A DNA stretch of 64,000 nt, from NCBI RefSeq assembly GCF_900111355.1, contig NZ_FOHA01000013.1, positions 1-64,000 on the forward strand, in the 5' to 3' direction. The translations under genes were made by a program, and so were the position numbers. Source of the stretch: Isobaculum melis (GTDB taxonomy: Bacteria > Bacillota > Bacilli > Lactobacillales > Carnobacteriaceae). Positions 53,610 through 62,909 of this stretch are shown in pieces (the first letter of the stretch is position 1; every line of letters starts with the position of its first letter). The notes under the pieces were generated by a model. It was not told the DNA's origin and did not search any database. It saw nothing but the letters and a program-made list of their open reading frames with translations.

Positions 53610-54713
53610 ATGATGCTATGGTTAATGAATCCTCAACTTGAGCGCTTACAGCTATTAGAAAATTTTAGCAGTTATATCGTGACTAAGCATTATTTTAAAC
53701 CGAGTTCTTTTGAACTACATTTACCTTTAACAGAGGAAATGCTCAGACTGATTCGAGAAAACCAGCTTTGTACAGGCAACCTTATGATGCAATCAGATAC
53801 AGAAGAGGCTTATTTAATTGAGGAGTTACAGCCTAACTTCGAGCATTTTGGTGGAGAAATTATCATCAAAGGCCGAGATTTACGTGCCTATTTGGAGCGA
53901 AGAATCATTATGAAGGAAGAAGTACAAACTGCAACACCCGATATCTTGATTCGTTCTTGGTTAACTGAATGTATTCTTTCTCCCGCTGATAGTAAACGTA
54001 GAATAGCGCAATTTGAAATGGGAAACCTTCCAGTATTTAAAGACAAACTAACGATTGCATTAAATTACCAGAATTTGCTTGAAGCGATGTCTGATTTATG
54101 CAAAATAACAGGATTTGGCTTTAAAGTACGGGTAAATCTAGCTATGAGAAAATTATTTCTGGATGTCTACCAAGGTGTTGATAGAACAGGAAATCAAACC
54201 AAGCACACACAAGCAATTTTTTCTCAGGAGTTTGAAAATATTTTGACACAGGCCTTTACAGAAAATCTGATGGATCAAAAAACAACAGCCATTCTTAGTT
54301 ATGAACATGATGAAATCAAAAAGCTATTGGAAGTCTCAAATAATGAACAAGGACTTTCTCGAAAAGAAATTTATATTGATGCAACCAGTAGTGGTAAAGG
54401 GGATGAAAACCATCCTATCAGTGAAAGTGAACAAAAAGAGTTGGTTAAACAAGAAGGTCTTGAAACCCTAGCTAATTATCAAATGATTCAAACAATGGAA
54501 GCTGATGTTATCACGAATGGTAATTTACGCTATCAAGAGGATTATGATTTAGGGGATAAGGTAACGGTTATTTCTGAAAAGTTAGGTTTAAGACTAGATA
54601 CAAGAATTGAAACAATTGAAGAAGTCTATGAACAAAATGGACGAGAAATTAGACTGATTTTTGGTAATAAAGTACCGACCTTAGTCGATAAAATAAAAAG
54701 GAAAGTGAAGTGA
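53610..54713 (+). CDS. Tail-associated baseplate protein (Gp37-like / Tal)
   Basis: The 367-residue protein resembles the siphovirus Gp37-like family that caps the tail hub. Typical segments are KPSSFELHLPLTEEMLRLI, EEAYLIEELQPNFEHFGGEIIIKGRDLRAYLERRI, and LGDKVTVISEKLGLRLDTRIETIEEVYE near the end. It corresponds to the N-terminal structural part of Tal; no lytic domain is attached. It follows dit by four bases. It starts at ATG 53610, or ATG 53613 as alternative. Confidence 0.84.
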   Translation: MMLWLMNPQLERLQLLENFSSYIVTKHYFKPSSFELHLPLTEEMLRLIRENQLCTGNLMMQSDTEEAYLIEELQPNFEHFGGEIIIKGRDLRAYLERRIIMKEEVQTATPDILIRSWLTECILSPADSKRRIAQFEMGNLPVFKDKLTIALNYQNLLEAMSDLCKITGFGFKVRVNLAMRKLFLDVYQGVDRTGNQTKHTQAIFSQEFENILTQAFTENLMDQKTTAILSYEHDEIKKLLEVSNNEQGLSRKEIYIDATSSGKGDENHPISESEQKELVKQEGLETLANYQMIQTMEADVITNGNLRYQEDYDLGDKVTVISEKLGLRLDTRIETIEEVYEQNGREIRLIFGNKVPTLVDKIKRKVK

Positions 54714-54720
54714 TAAAACG

Positions 54721-56364
54721 ATGGAAAAAGGATTGTTTTTCCCTTCCAAAAATGGGGATCGAAAATATAAAGCCAGTGATTTTACAGGTTACTTCTCACA
54801 ACTATTTTCAAATGGTGTCTTTAGTAATAATAGTGAAAATTTACAAGTGTTAGCATCAAAAACAAATGGACTATCCATTGTTGTAGAACCAGGCTATGGG
54901 AATATTAATGGTTATTTGTATGCATCAGACCAGCCAAAAACGTTATTGTTTGATATTTCAGATGTTGCAGGAACCGCTAAAAAAGCAGCTGTGGTTTTAC
55001 GTTTAGATTTAAATGAACGTGAGATGAGTGTGCATGCTAAGAATACAGATGAATTAACCCGGACAAAGGCAATTTATGAATTGATGCTAGCAAGAATTCA
55101 TCTTCCAGGCGATGGTGCGGCGATTACGCAGAGCATGATTCAAGATACCCGAGGCGATGGCACCCTATGTGGCTATGTTCACTCTTTAATTGACATCGAT
55201 CCAACAACACTTTGGTTGCAGTTTGAAGCAGATTGGCATGAATGGTATGCAAACAAGCAGCATGAAACCAATATTAACACTGAGACGCTTAAAAAATATT
55301 TAGTAGAAGCAAAAAAAGAATTTCAAACATGGTTTGAAAATTTACAAGATATGTTGGATGAAAATACTGCGAGCAACTTACAAAATCAATTAAATCAACT
55401 AAATGCTGATCAACATGAAATGAAGGCAACAGAAGCCCTTCTGACTGTAGAGCATAACTTAAACGAATTCCCGCAAGTCAGTGCGCTAGCATGGCAATAT
55501 GGTATCGGAACAGTGCCACTAAGTACACAACCAAGTAATATTAGTTTTGATGGGACGGATGTATTTAGTATTGCTGTTGAAGCAAGACATTATAATCGTC
55601 ATAAATTGACCGTATTGGTGCCTAAAAATTATTGCATGGAAAATCCTACAATTGTTAGAACTGCACCAAATAAATATTTATTGGTGGAAGGCATTTATTC
55701 AGTAGAAATTACGATTGGCAATCATCAGAATGATGTGAAGCAGTATGTTGAAACAACCATGAAGCTTGATTTAAAGGGACGTAAGATAGGCAGCTTAAAA
55801 GAAAATCCACATTCTTATTTATATGACGTAGGTGCGCAGTTAATCTCACCTACTGCTTTTAGATATGGGTTGATTAATGGGGATAAAACTTTATGGAACG
55901 CCTATGAATCGTTAGAAGGAATTAATCAGAATGTCGTTCATACGACTTCTCAATCTAAAGGCAATATGACACAACAACTTGCTAAATTTAATGTGATTGA
56001 AGCTTTATCTAGAAAATTTACAGTGATGAAAAATATGACTTTATCACAAAAGTTAATCTTTGCCCAAAAGAGCATTTATGAAATGACAGTGAATGCCTAT
56101 GCTTTAGGTAAAGGCGTTGGTGGAAATAAAGTAACAATTAAAACAGCGCGTGGTACCCGTTGGGATGGAATAGCAGCCAATAATTTAAATGAAATAAAAA
56201 GAATTGGCTATACCGCGACTGGTGAAAATGCAACCTATTATTTAAATAGTGATGGCTTCTACTATGCATTACTCCATGCTGAGGCTAGTGATGGAGCATT
56301 AGTTAAATCAGAACTAAAAGTAGATTATATCAATCTTGAATTAAAATTAAGGAGTGAAATGTAA
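54721..56364 (+). CDS. Upper baseplate / tail fibre protein (BppU-like)
   Basis: A 547-residue protein with an N-terminal domain typical of baseplate-attached fibres: LFFPSKNGDRKYKASDFTGYFSQLFSNGVF, then LSIVVEPGYGNINGYLY and VVLRLDLNEREMSVH. A helical stretch rich in Asn, Gln and Leu follows (about 190-245, with NLQNQLNQLNADQHEMK), probably a trimeric coiled coil. The C-terminal 300 residues are beta-rich and unlike the rest, and could bind the target cell. The stop overlaps the next gene by one base. Confidence 0.82.
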   Translation: MEKGLFFPSKNGDRKYKASDFTGYFSQLFSNGVFSNNSENLQVLASKTNGLSIVVEPGYGNINGYLYASDQPKTLLFDISDVAGTAKKAAVVLRLDLNEREMSVHAKNTDELTRTKAIYELMLARIHLPGDGAAITQSMIQDTRGDGTLCGYVHSLIDIDPTTLWLQFEADWHEWYANKQHETNINTETLKKYLVEAKKEFQTWFENLQDMLDENTASNLQNQLNQLNADQHEMKATEALLTVEHNLNEFPQVSALAWQYGIGTVPLSTQPSNISFDGTDVFSIAVEARHYNRHKLTVLVPKNYCMENPTIVRTAPNKYLLVEGIYSVEITIGNHQNDVKQYVETTMKLDLKGRKIGSLKENPHSYLYDVGAQLISPTAFRYGLINGDKTLWNAYESLEGINQNVVHTTSQSKGNMTQQLAKFNVIEALSRKFTVMKNMTLSQKLIFAQKSIYEMTVNAYALGKGVGGNKVTIKTARGTRWDGIAANNLNEIKRIGYTATGENATYYLNSDGFYYALLHAEASDGALVKSELKVDYINLELKLRSEM

Positions 56365-56768
56365 TGAAATTAAACAAAATTATTAATGGAATGGAAAAAG
56401 CAGCAGAAGCAATTGATCAAAACTTTGAAGCACTAAATTATGAAAATAGTGGTTGGGTAACAGTACCACTTAAAAATGGTTCTAGAGGGGATGCACGTTT
56501 GATGAAGATTCATCGTGTAGTCTATATTGATGCAACGGTTACAGCTGCATCAAGTGGAGCAGGTACTGGAAATGCAAATAGTATCATGCAACTTCCAGAA
56601 GGCTATCGACCAGTACGTGATATATCGTTAGTTATCGGAACAAATGCTATTAATGGAACAGCAGTCATCCGAATTTCTTCTTCAACAGGAGAGGTAGTCA
56701 TTTGGAGTTCTACTCATATCCAAGCAAACCACACGTTAACCTTTAACTTTATTGCAAGAGACGTTTAA
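56364..56768 (+). CDS. Receptor-binding-like tail tip protein
   Basis: A 134-residue protein. The N-terminal helix (MEKAAEAIDQNFEALNYENSGW) is the usual attachment element of small fibre tips, and the following 110 residues are all-beta with RVVYIDATVTAA, MQLPEGYRPVRDISLVIG and HTLTFNFIARDV, as in the compact head domains of lactococcal-phage receptor-binding proteins. Binding probably sets the target range of the particle. It overlaps the fibre gene by ATGA-type coupling and ends just before a hairpin. No chaperone gene is seen. Confidence 0.78.
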   Translation: MKLNKIINGMEKAAEAIDQNFEALNYENSGWVTVPLKNGSRGDARLMKIHRVVYIDATVTAASSGAGTGNANSIMQLPEGYRPVRDISLVIGTNAINGTAVIRISSSTGEVVIWSSTHIQANHTLTFNFIARDV

Positions 56769-56819
56769 GAAAAATAAGTTGTGAGGCTAAGAATAAAAAT
56801 TGAAGAAGGTTCCAGAATG

Positions 56820-56850
56820 AGCGATTAGGGTACTTTAATCCTAATCGCTA
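56820..56850 (+). other. Hairpin between tail and lysis genes
   Basis: AGCGATTAGGG pairs with TCCTAATCGCT. There is no T-run, so it may be a weak terminator or processing site that lowers lysis gene expression. Confidence 0.6.
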
Positions 56851-56893
56851 TTCATTTTATAAAACAGAAGAGAAAGGAAGTGAATAAAGGGAG

Positions 56894-57292
56894 ATGATAA
56901 AAGAAATGATTTTATACCTTTTTGGTGGTGGGACAGTTGTGATGTCGCTTTATCTAACAGCTCTAGTCATTGATTTAATGACAGGCTATGTAAAAGCACT
57001 AAAAGAACACAACTGGCATTCATCTTTAAATATTGAAGGCTTACTCATTAAATTTGTGACCTTTTTTACAATTATTGCGGCAGATGTTATTGATCGCTTA
57101 GCGCCGCTGATTCATGTATCGATTCCTTTAAATATTGCTTTTTGGTGGACGATTATTTTAACCCTCTATGAGTTAGGCAGTATTTTGGAGAATGTCGGAC
57201 AAATGGGCATTAATATTGGCTTTTTAAGTAAATATTTAGGGGTCTTACAAGATCAAATGAAAATAAAAGAGGAGGAGAAAAAAGATGAGTAA
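56894..57292 (+). CDS. Phage holin (Bhl/phi29-type holin family)
   Basis: A 132-residue membrane protein with three or four helices: LFGGGTVVMSLYLTALVIDLMTGYVKAL, FVTFFTIIAADVIDRLAPL and IPLNIAFWWTIILTLYELGSILENVGQMG, the last being the diagnostic part of the family (phage_holin_4). The C-terminus is short, charged and cytoplasmic. It makes the membrane pore that lets the endolysin out. It overlaps the lysin gene by eight bases. In a tailocin, this pair releases the particles by killing the producing cell. Confidence 0.9.
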   Translation: MIKEMILYLFGGGTVVMSLYLTALVIDLMTGYVKALKEHNWHSSLNIEGLLIKFVTFFTIIAADVIDRLAPLIHVSIPLNIAFWWTIILTLYELGSILENVGQMGINIGFLSKYLGVLQDQMKIKEEEKKDE

Positions 57293-57872
57293 AACAAAGC
57301 AATTTTTACAAAGTATTAAAGCAGGAGCAATTGCTGGTTGGTATCAATATGGTATTTTACCATCTGTCTCTGCGGCCCAAGCAGTGATTGAAAGTGGCTG
57401 GGGCATGTCTACTTTGGCTCAGCCACCAAATCATAATTTATTTGGGATAAAAGGGAGCTACAATGGGCAATTTGTGACCTTGCCAACTCAAGAGTGGGAT
57501 GGGAGTCAGTACATTACCATTCAAGGGAATTTTAGAAAATACCCAAGTTGTGCTGAATCTGTTAAAGATCATGGTGCTTTTTTTCATGAGGGTCCAAGAT
57601 ATCTTGGGTTAATCGGGATGCGAGATTATGAGGTACAATGCTTAGCTATTCAAAACTGTGGTTATGCAACGGATCCTAATTACGCAGAAAAACTAATGAC
57701 AACGATTCGTGCAAATGACTTAGTTTCATGGGATCAAGAAGTATTAGTAGAAACGGCAGCAGCTAAAACTCCAGCAATCAAAGCAACTCATACCGTACAA
57801 ATTGGAGATACATTAACCAGTATTGCCCAACATTATGGCACAACAATTGAGCAACTGATGCTACAAAATTAA
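57285..57872 (+). CDS. Endolysin: glucosaminidase (GH73) with truncated LysM
   Basis: The 195-residue protein begins with a mannosyl-glycoprotein endo-beta-N-acetylglucosaminidase-like domain (about 1-150), recognisable by SVSAAQAVIESGWGMSTLA with the catalytic Glu, LFGIKGSYNG, FRKYPSCAESVKDHGAFF and CGYATDPNYAEKL. A LysM then begins (HTVQIGDTLTSIAQHYGTT) and stops within it at TAA 57870. The reading frame beyond the stop encodes the rest of this LysM and a second one, so the gene has been shortened by a single nonsense codon, probably AAA to TAA. The catalytic domain is intact. GAGGAG precedes the ATG. Confidence 0.88.
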   Translation: MSKTKQFLQSIKAGAIAGWYQYGILPSVSAAQAVIESGWGMSTLAQPPNHNLFGIKGSYNGQFVTLPTQEWDGSQYITIQGNFRKYPSCAESVKDHGAFFHEGPRYLGLIGMRDYEVQCLAIQNCGYATDPNYAEKLMTTIRANDLVSWDQEVLVETAAAKTPAIKATHTVQIGDTLTSIAQHYGTTIEQLMLQN

Positions 57873-58079
57873 ATCGTTCATGCTGATCTCATTTATGTTG
57901 GACAGGTTTTGAGTTTAGGGACTAAACAAGAAGCACCCAAACAAAGCTATCTTGTAAAATCTGGTGATGCGCTCTCTTTAATCAGCGAACGATTAGGTGT
58001 TTCGATGGCACATTTAATTCATGTAAATCAAATCAGTCATCCGGATTTTATTCGAGCAGGAGAAATTTTGTACTATTAA
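57873..58079 (+). pseudogene. Severed C-terminal LysM region of the endolysin
   Basis: In the same frame as the endolysin and straight after its TAA, the sequence encodes VHADLIYVGQVLSLG (the end of the first LysM), a linker, and a second LysM (YLVKSGDALSLISERLGVS ... FIRAGEILYY) ending at TAA 58077-58079. No start site is visible inside, so it is not translated unless the stop is read through. Confidence 0.85.
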
Positions 58080-58090
58080 CCCACAAAAAA

Positions 58091-58135
58091 ACAAGCTATA
58101 AGTTATTAGGAATCAATGAATAACTTGTAGCTTGC
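58091..58135. terminator. Hairpin between lysin and acyltransferase genes
   Basis: CAAGCTATAAGTTATT pairs with AATAACTTGTAGCTTG with a few mismatches. T-runs are short. It lies between convergent genes and may end both. Confidence 0.65.
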
Positions 58136-58141
58136 TTATAT

Positions 58142-59212
58142 TTAAAGGTTATTTTGTTGCTTTGTTGAGAATAAAGGAATTTTTTTTATCAGCTTTGGAA
58201 CATGCCAACTGAAATTATTTAAGCTATTACAAATATAAGCCAGTATCAATGAAGCACTTAGGATTGTTAAAATAATGAAAGGACTAGCTAAAACCATTTT
58301 TTCTTTTCCTAATAACTCAAATACATAAGGATAGACTTTTTTATCGACAACAAATGACATTAAATAAATAGGTAAAGTTAATTTTGAAATCATTAAAACA
58401 ATTCTACCCGTTTTTATATTTTTCCTATTTTTCATCAGTAGAAATACGGCAACAGACTGAACCAACACAATTAACGATGGATATGAACCATCTACTTCAA
58501 GTACATATGGTTTTGCATAGATGAAGTTTAATCCAATACCATACAACGTTGCTACGAGATAGACAGGAACAATCACAACTGATTTAATCTGAATTTCCTC
58601 ACTATATTTACGAATATAAGCACCAATTGCATAGTACATAAGAGGATAAGTAGCCATCCAATAGGCAGGTAAAAAAATAAATTGAGCTAAAAATGGATTT
58701 GAGTTAACAAACATAGGTAACGCACAGACTAAGATAAAGGTAAGAAGCAATAAACGAAATTCTTTTTTAGATAAATGATTGATGAGCTTGTTAATAAAAG
58801 GAATCAATAAATATAAGCCGATATACATATTTACATACCAAGAATAACCAATGAGCTTAAATGATAAAATCATTTTTACGATTTCTTGAGGTGAGTATTG
58901 GACACCCATAAATTTATTTTGTAGCACATATGTAAAAAGAGCGCAAATAATGTATAAAGTGACTACTTTTAATAAATTTAGATAATACTGTTTAGTCGCT
59001 GTTTTTTGATACATTAAAAAGCCAGTAATTAATAGAAATAAAGGGACACAGATTAAAAAGACTTGATAGATAGAACTCATGAAAAGTCTCGTTTTAAAGC
59101 CAAAATATTCAACTGGAATTAAATGTTCCGTATTTAAGCGGAAATGAACAGCAATCACACTAAAACAGGCGATAAATTTTAACGAGGTAATGAAGTTGAT
59201 TGATTTTTTCAT
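58142..59212 (-). CDS. Membrane-bound O-acyltransferase (AT3 family)
   Basis: The 356-residue protein has about ten membrane helices and the acyltransferase-3 pattern: NFITSLKFIACFSVIAVHFR with the conserved His of this family at its end, and LITGFLMYQK in helix 2. AT3 enzymes acetylate cell-wall glycans, teichoic acids or polysaccharides. There is no extracellular SGNH domain, unlike OatA. It lies between the tail cassette and groES on the opposite strand, where Bacillus has ydiL. The modification of a surface glycan by the tailocin's own host is an attractive immunity role but is only an inference. Confidence 0.83.
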   Translation of the reverse strand: MKKSINFITSLKFIACFSVIAVHFRLNTEHLIPVEYFGFKTRLFMSSIYQVFLICVPLFLLITGFLMYQKTATKQYYLNLLKVVTLYIICALFTYVLQNKFMGVQYSPQEIVKMILSFKLIGYSWYVNMYIGLYLLIPFINKLINHLSKKEFRLLLLTFILVCALPMFVNSNPFLAQFIFLPAYWMATYPLMYYAIGAYIRKYSEEIQIKSVVIVPVYLVATLYGIGLNFIYAKPYVLEVDGSYPSLIVLVQSVAVFLLMKNRKNIKTGRIVLMISKLTLPIYLMSFVVDKKVYPYVFELLGKEKMVLASPFIILTILSASLILAYICNSLNNFSWHVPKLIKKIPLFSTKQQNNL

Positions 59213-59464
59213 AATAAGTAATAGACTCCTAGTTTAATTTTTTTAATTCGCTTTGTTTATTATCTGTTATGGAATAAAAATAGTCAATGCCTGAATAGTG
59301 TGTTTGATAAAGAGCAGCCTAAGAGAGGTGTTATTAGTAGGTAACAACTATTTAGGCAAGATCTTGTTTTGATAGAAAATTTGTACATTTATTTTTGGGA
59401 AAACAGCGTATTTCATTTTTATAGAGGGGAATTAAATTAAAGCAGAAAAAAATATTCTTTTCTC
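59213..59464. other. Noncoding gap before groESL
   Basis: The 250-base AT-rich stretch between the acyltransferase gene (divergent) and the groESL promoter shows no gene or clear motif, other than short inverted words such as AAGATCTT. Confidence 0.6.
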
Positions 59465-59493
59465 TTGCATTTTTCGCTATAAATGTTTATCAT
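59465..59493 (+). promoter_or_regulatory. Sigma-A promoter of groESL
   Basis: TTGCAT (59465-59470) and TATCAT (59488-59493), spaced 17 bases apart, directly upstream of CIRCE. Confidence 0.8.
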
Positions 59494-59503
59494 AATAATT
59501 GTA

Positions 59504-59530
59504 TTAGCACTCATTGTTGTTGAGTGCTAA
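59504..59530 (+). promoter_or_regulatory. CIRCE element (HrcA operator)
   Basis: TTAGCACTC, nine bases, GAGTGCTAA is a perfect copy of the CIRCE consensus. HrcA bound here represses groESL in the absence of heat stress. Confidence 0.97.
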
Positions 59531-59564
59531 AAAGGATAACTTGTAAAAAATGGAGGGATTTAAC

Positions 59565-59849
59565 GTGTTAAAACCATTAGGAGATCGTATCATTATTGAA
59601 GTAACAAAAGAGCAAGAACAAACTTCAAGCGGATTTGTTTTACCAAGTTCTGCACAAGAAAAATCACAAACAGGTACAATCATTGCGGTAGGCGAAGGTC
59701 GTACACTAGATAATGGCACTAAATTACCTGTCAGCGTGCAAGTTGGCGAAACAGTTTTATTTGAAAGCTATGCAGGAACAGAAGTCAAATATGATGGAAA
59801 AGAATATTTAGTGTTACATGAGAAAGATCTTGTAGCAGTCATTGGTTAA
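59565..59849 (+). CDS. groES: Co-chaperonin GroES
   Basis: GroES is the heptameric lid of the GroEL folding chamber. The 94-residue protein has [12 protein letters not shown] at the start, the mobile loop with [23 protein letters not shown] and the end [12 protein letters not shown]. An ATG at 59550 is in frame, but the GGAGGG ribosome site lies inside that extension and properly before GTG 59565, which gives the canonical first residue. groEL follows 26 bases downstream. Confidence 0.97.
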   Translation: MLKPLGDRIIIEVTKEQEQTSSGFVLPSSAQEKSQTGTIIAVGEGRTLDNGTKLPVSVQVGETVLFESYAGTEVKYDGKEYLVLHEKDLVAVIG

Positions 59850-59869
59850 TAAAAAATTTAATGAGGTGA

Positions 59870-61510
<1,641 letters not shown>

Positions 61511-61520
61511 GGATTTAAAT

Positions 61521-61568
61521 AAGAGTGTTGATATACCAATGTTTAATTGGTTTTATCAACACTCTTTT
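61521..61568 (+). terminator. Terminator of groESL
   Basis: AGAGTGTTGATA..ACCAAT pairs with ATTGGTT..TATCAACACTCT, with a T-rich tail. The dead integrase reading frame on the other strand ends inside it, at 61543-61545. Confidence 0.9.
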
Positions 61569-62347
61569 CTTTGTTAGGGGGCAAGAAAGGGACGGTTAAA
61601 TCAATTAATTCAAGTTTATCAATTAAACTATCACTCATCTTTTCAGTCACATGCATCTATATTTTAATAGTCGTTTCAGCATCACTATGCCCAACTCTCT
61701 TCATTATTGCTTTAAGAGGTATAACTTATCCTATTCGTATCCCAGTTGAAGCTAAAAACTCTGTTAAATCTGCGTTTCTTTTTCCATTATGAGTTGATTG
61801 TTGTCTTTTGATAATCGAATACAATTCGTCATGCTCTAAATAATTATTTTCTACGTTCTCAATCTCTTCTAAAGTTGCTGGTTTCTTTTTAAGAGTGACA
61901 TCTTCAATAATATTTTTATCAATATATTTTCTACTAATTGCAAAATCAAAAATTTATGCTAGCGGTAGTTTTAACTTGTTTTACATACATTGTACGAATA
62001 ATCTTCTTCATAATAAAATTTTTCACTCAGTTCTTGTATATAAAGAGTATCTATTTTTGTAATCAGATAGTCTTTTGGAATTATTTTATTTAATAAGTTT
62101 AAAGTGTATTCACGAGTTGTTGCAGTTTTCGCCTTAACGGTATGCTTATATTTCTTCAACCACTCCGTTGCTACTTCATTAAATGTTAAATTTTTATTTT
62201 TTCCAATTTTTATATCTTTTATTAGTCCATCTATTTTTTTGTTAAGAGTCTACGTGCTTCGTTTTGCGTTCTGGGTAAATCACTATGTAATGTTACTGAA
62301 ACTTTTTTTTGCTTAAAAATTCTCTTAAATATGTGAAAAAGCACATG
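61543..62347 (-). pseudogene. int: Tyrosine recombinase (phage-type integrase), broken
   Basis: Read on the minus strand, the remains are: the DNA-binding start SVTLHSDLPRTQNEARRL, the core-binding domain ATEWLKKYKHTVKAKTATTREYTLNLL, a frameshift after EDYSYNVCKTS, then FAISRKYIDKNII, ADLTEFLASTGIRIG with the first catalytic Arg, an in-frame TAA with loss of the middle of the catalytic domain, MKRVGHSDAETTIKI, TAG, and MHVTEKMSDSLIDKLE. The TAG stands where the catalytic Tyr is expected. No activity is possible. It ends at the groEL terminator, so the element was probably integrated there. Confidence 0.88.
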
Positions 62348-62373
62348 AATATCATAAAATTAAAGCTGTTCGC

Positions 62374-62402
62374 TTGAAAAAGAACATGCGTTCTGATATA
62401 AT
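62374..62402 (+). promoter_or_regulatory. Promoter with LexA box upstream of the Panacea gene
   Basis: TTGAAA (62374-62379) and TATAAT (62397-62402) are 17 bases apart. AGAACATGCGTTCT (62381-62394) fits the LexA core at every position and fills the spacer, the same layout as at 48835-48863. Confidence 0.85.
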
Positions 62403-62435
62403 GTGTTAAGGAGTAATGAATGGAGATGACAACTT

Positions 62436-62906
62436 ATGAAAAAAACTTATTCAGTATTTGATGTTGCTAATTGGTTTTTATCTAAAGAAGAGATGACACC
62501 AAAAAAATTACAAAAATTAGTTTATTATGCTTATTCTTGGTTTCTAACTCTAAATAATGATAGTTTAGATAATTTAGAGAATAAATTATTTAGCGATGAA
62601 GAAATACAAGCATGGGTTCATGGACCAGTTTGTCCAAGTTTATATAAAAAATATGTGGAATATGGATATAATGAAATTCCTAAAGTAGATAAACATACTA
62701 TTGAAGTGTTTGAAAAAGAAGTAGATAGTACCTTGGAAGAAGTGTGGTTAGTTTATGGTAACTTTGATGGTAATGAACTAGAAAGTATTACACATCAAGA
62801 AAAACCATGGAAAAAAGCAAGAAATGGTTTTGGACCATTGGACAATTGTACAGAAATTATTTCAGACAAGGATATATATTCTTGTTATATTCAACGCGTT
62901 GGTTAA
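62436..62906 (+). CDS. Panacea-domain protein (DUF4065, SocA/GepA-like antitoxin)
   Basis: The 156-residue protein carries the Panacea domain: SVFDVANWFLSKEEMTPKKLQKLVYYAYSW, then DEEIQAWVHGPVCPSLYKKYVEYG, and a C-terminal helix part. Panacea proteins occur as antitoxins beside many different toxins and in phages. A tiny upstream frame from ATG 62416, with AAGGAG in front, ends in ATGA overlapping this start. The promoter carries a perfect LexA box. A second gene follows after three bases, the usual antitoxin-toxin layout. It lies beside the dead integrase, hence on a mobile element. Confidence 0.85.
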   Translation: MKKTYSVFDVANWFLSKEEMTPKKLQKLVYYAYSWFLTLNNDSLDNLENKLFSDEEIQAWVHGPVCPSLYKKYVEYGYNEIPKVDKHTIEVFEKEVDSTLEEVWLVYGNFDGNELESITHQEKPWKKARNGFGPLDNCTEIISDKDIYSCYIQRVG

Positions 62907-62909
62907 AGT

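Noticed and set aside
48835-58079. Reading the tail genes as an ordinary prophage
   Set aside because: There is no integrase, repressor, replication, terminase, portal or capsid gene, and no flanking attachment repeats were seen; the tail and lysis part alone is nearly intact.
61547-61792. An 81-codon plus-strand frame after groEL
   Set aside because: It starts inside the groEL terminator and is opposite the integrase C-terminal remains.
62104-62316. A 70-codon plus-strand frame downstream of groEL
   Set aside because: It lies opposite the recognisable integrase remains and has no ribosome site.
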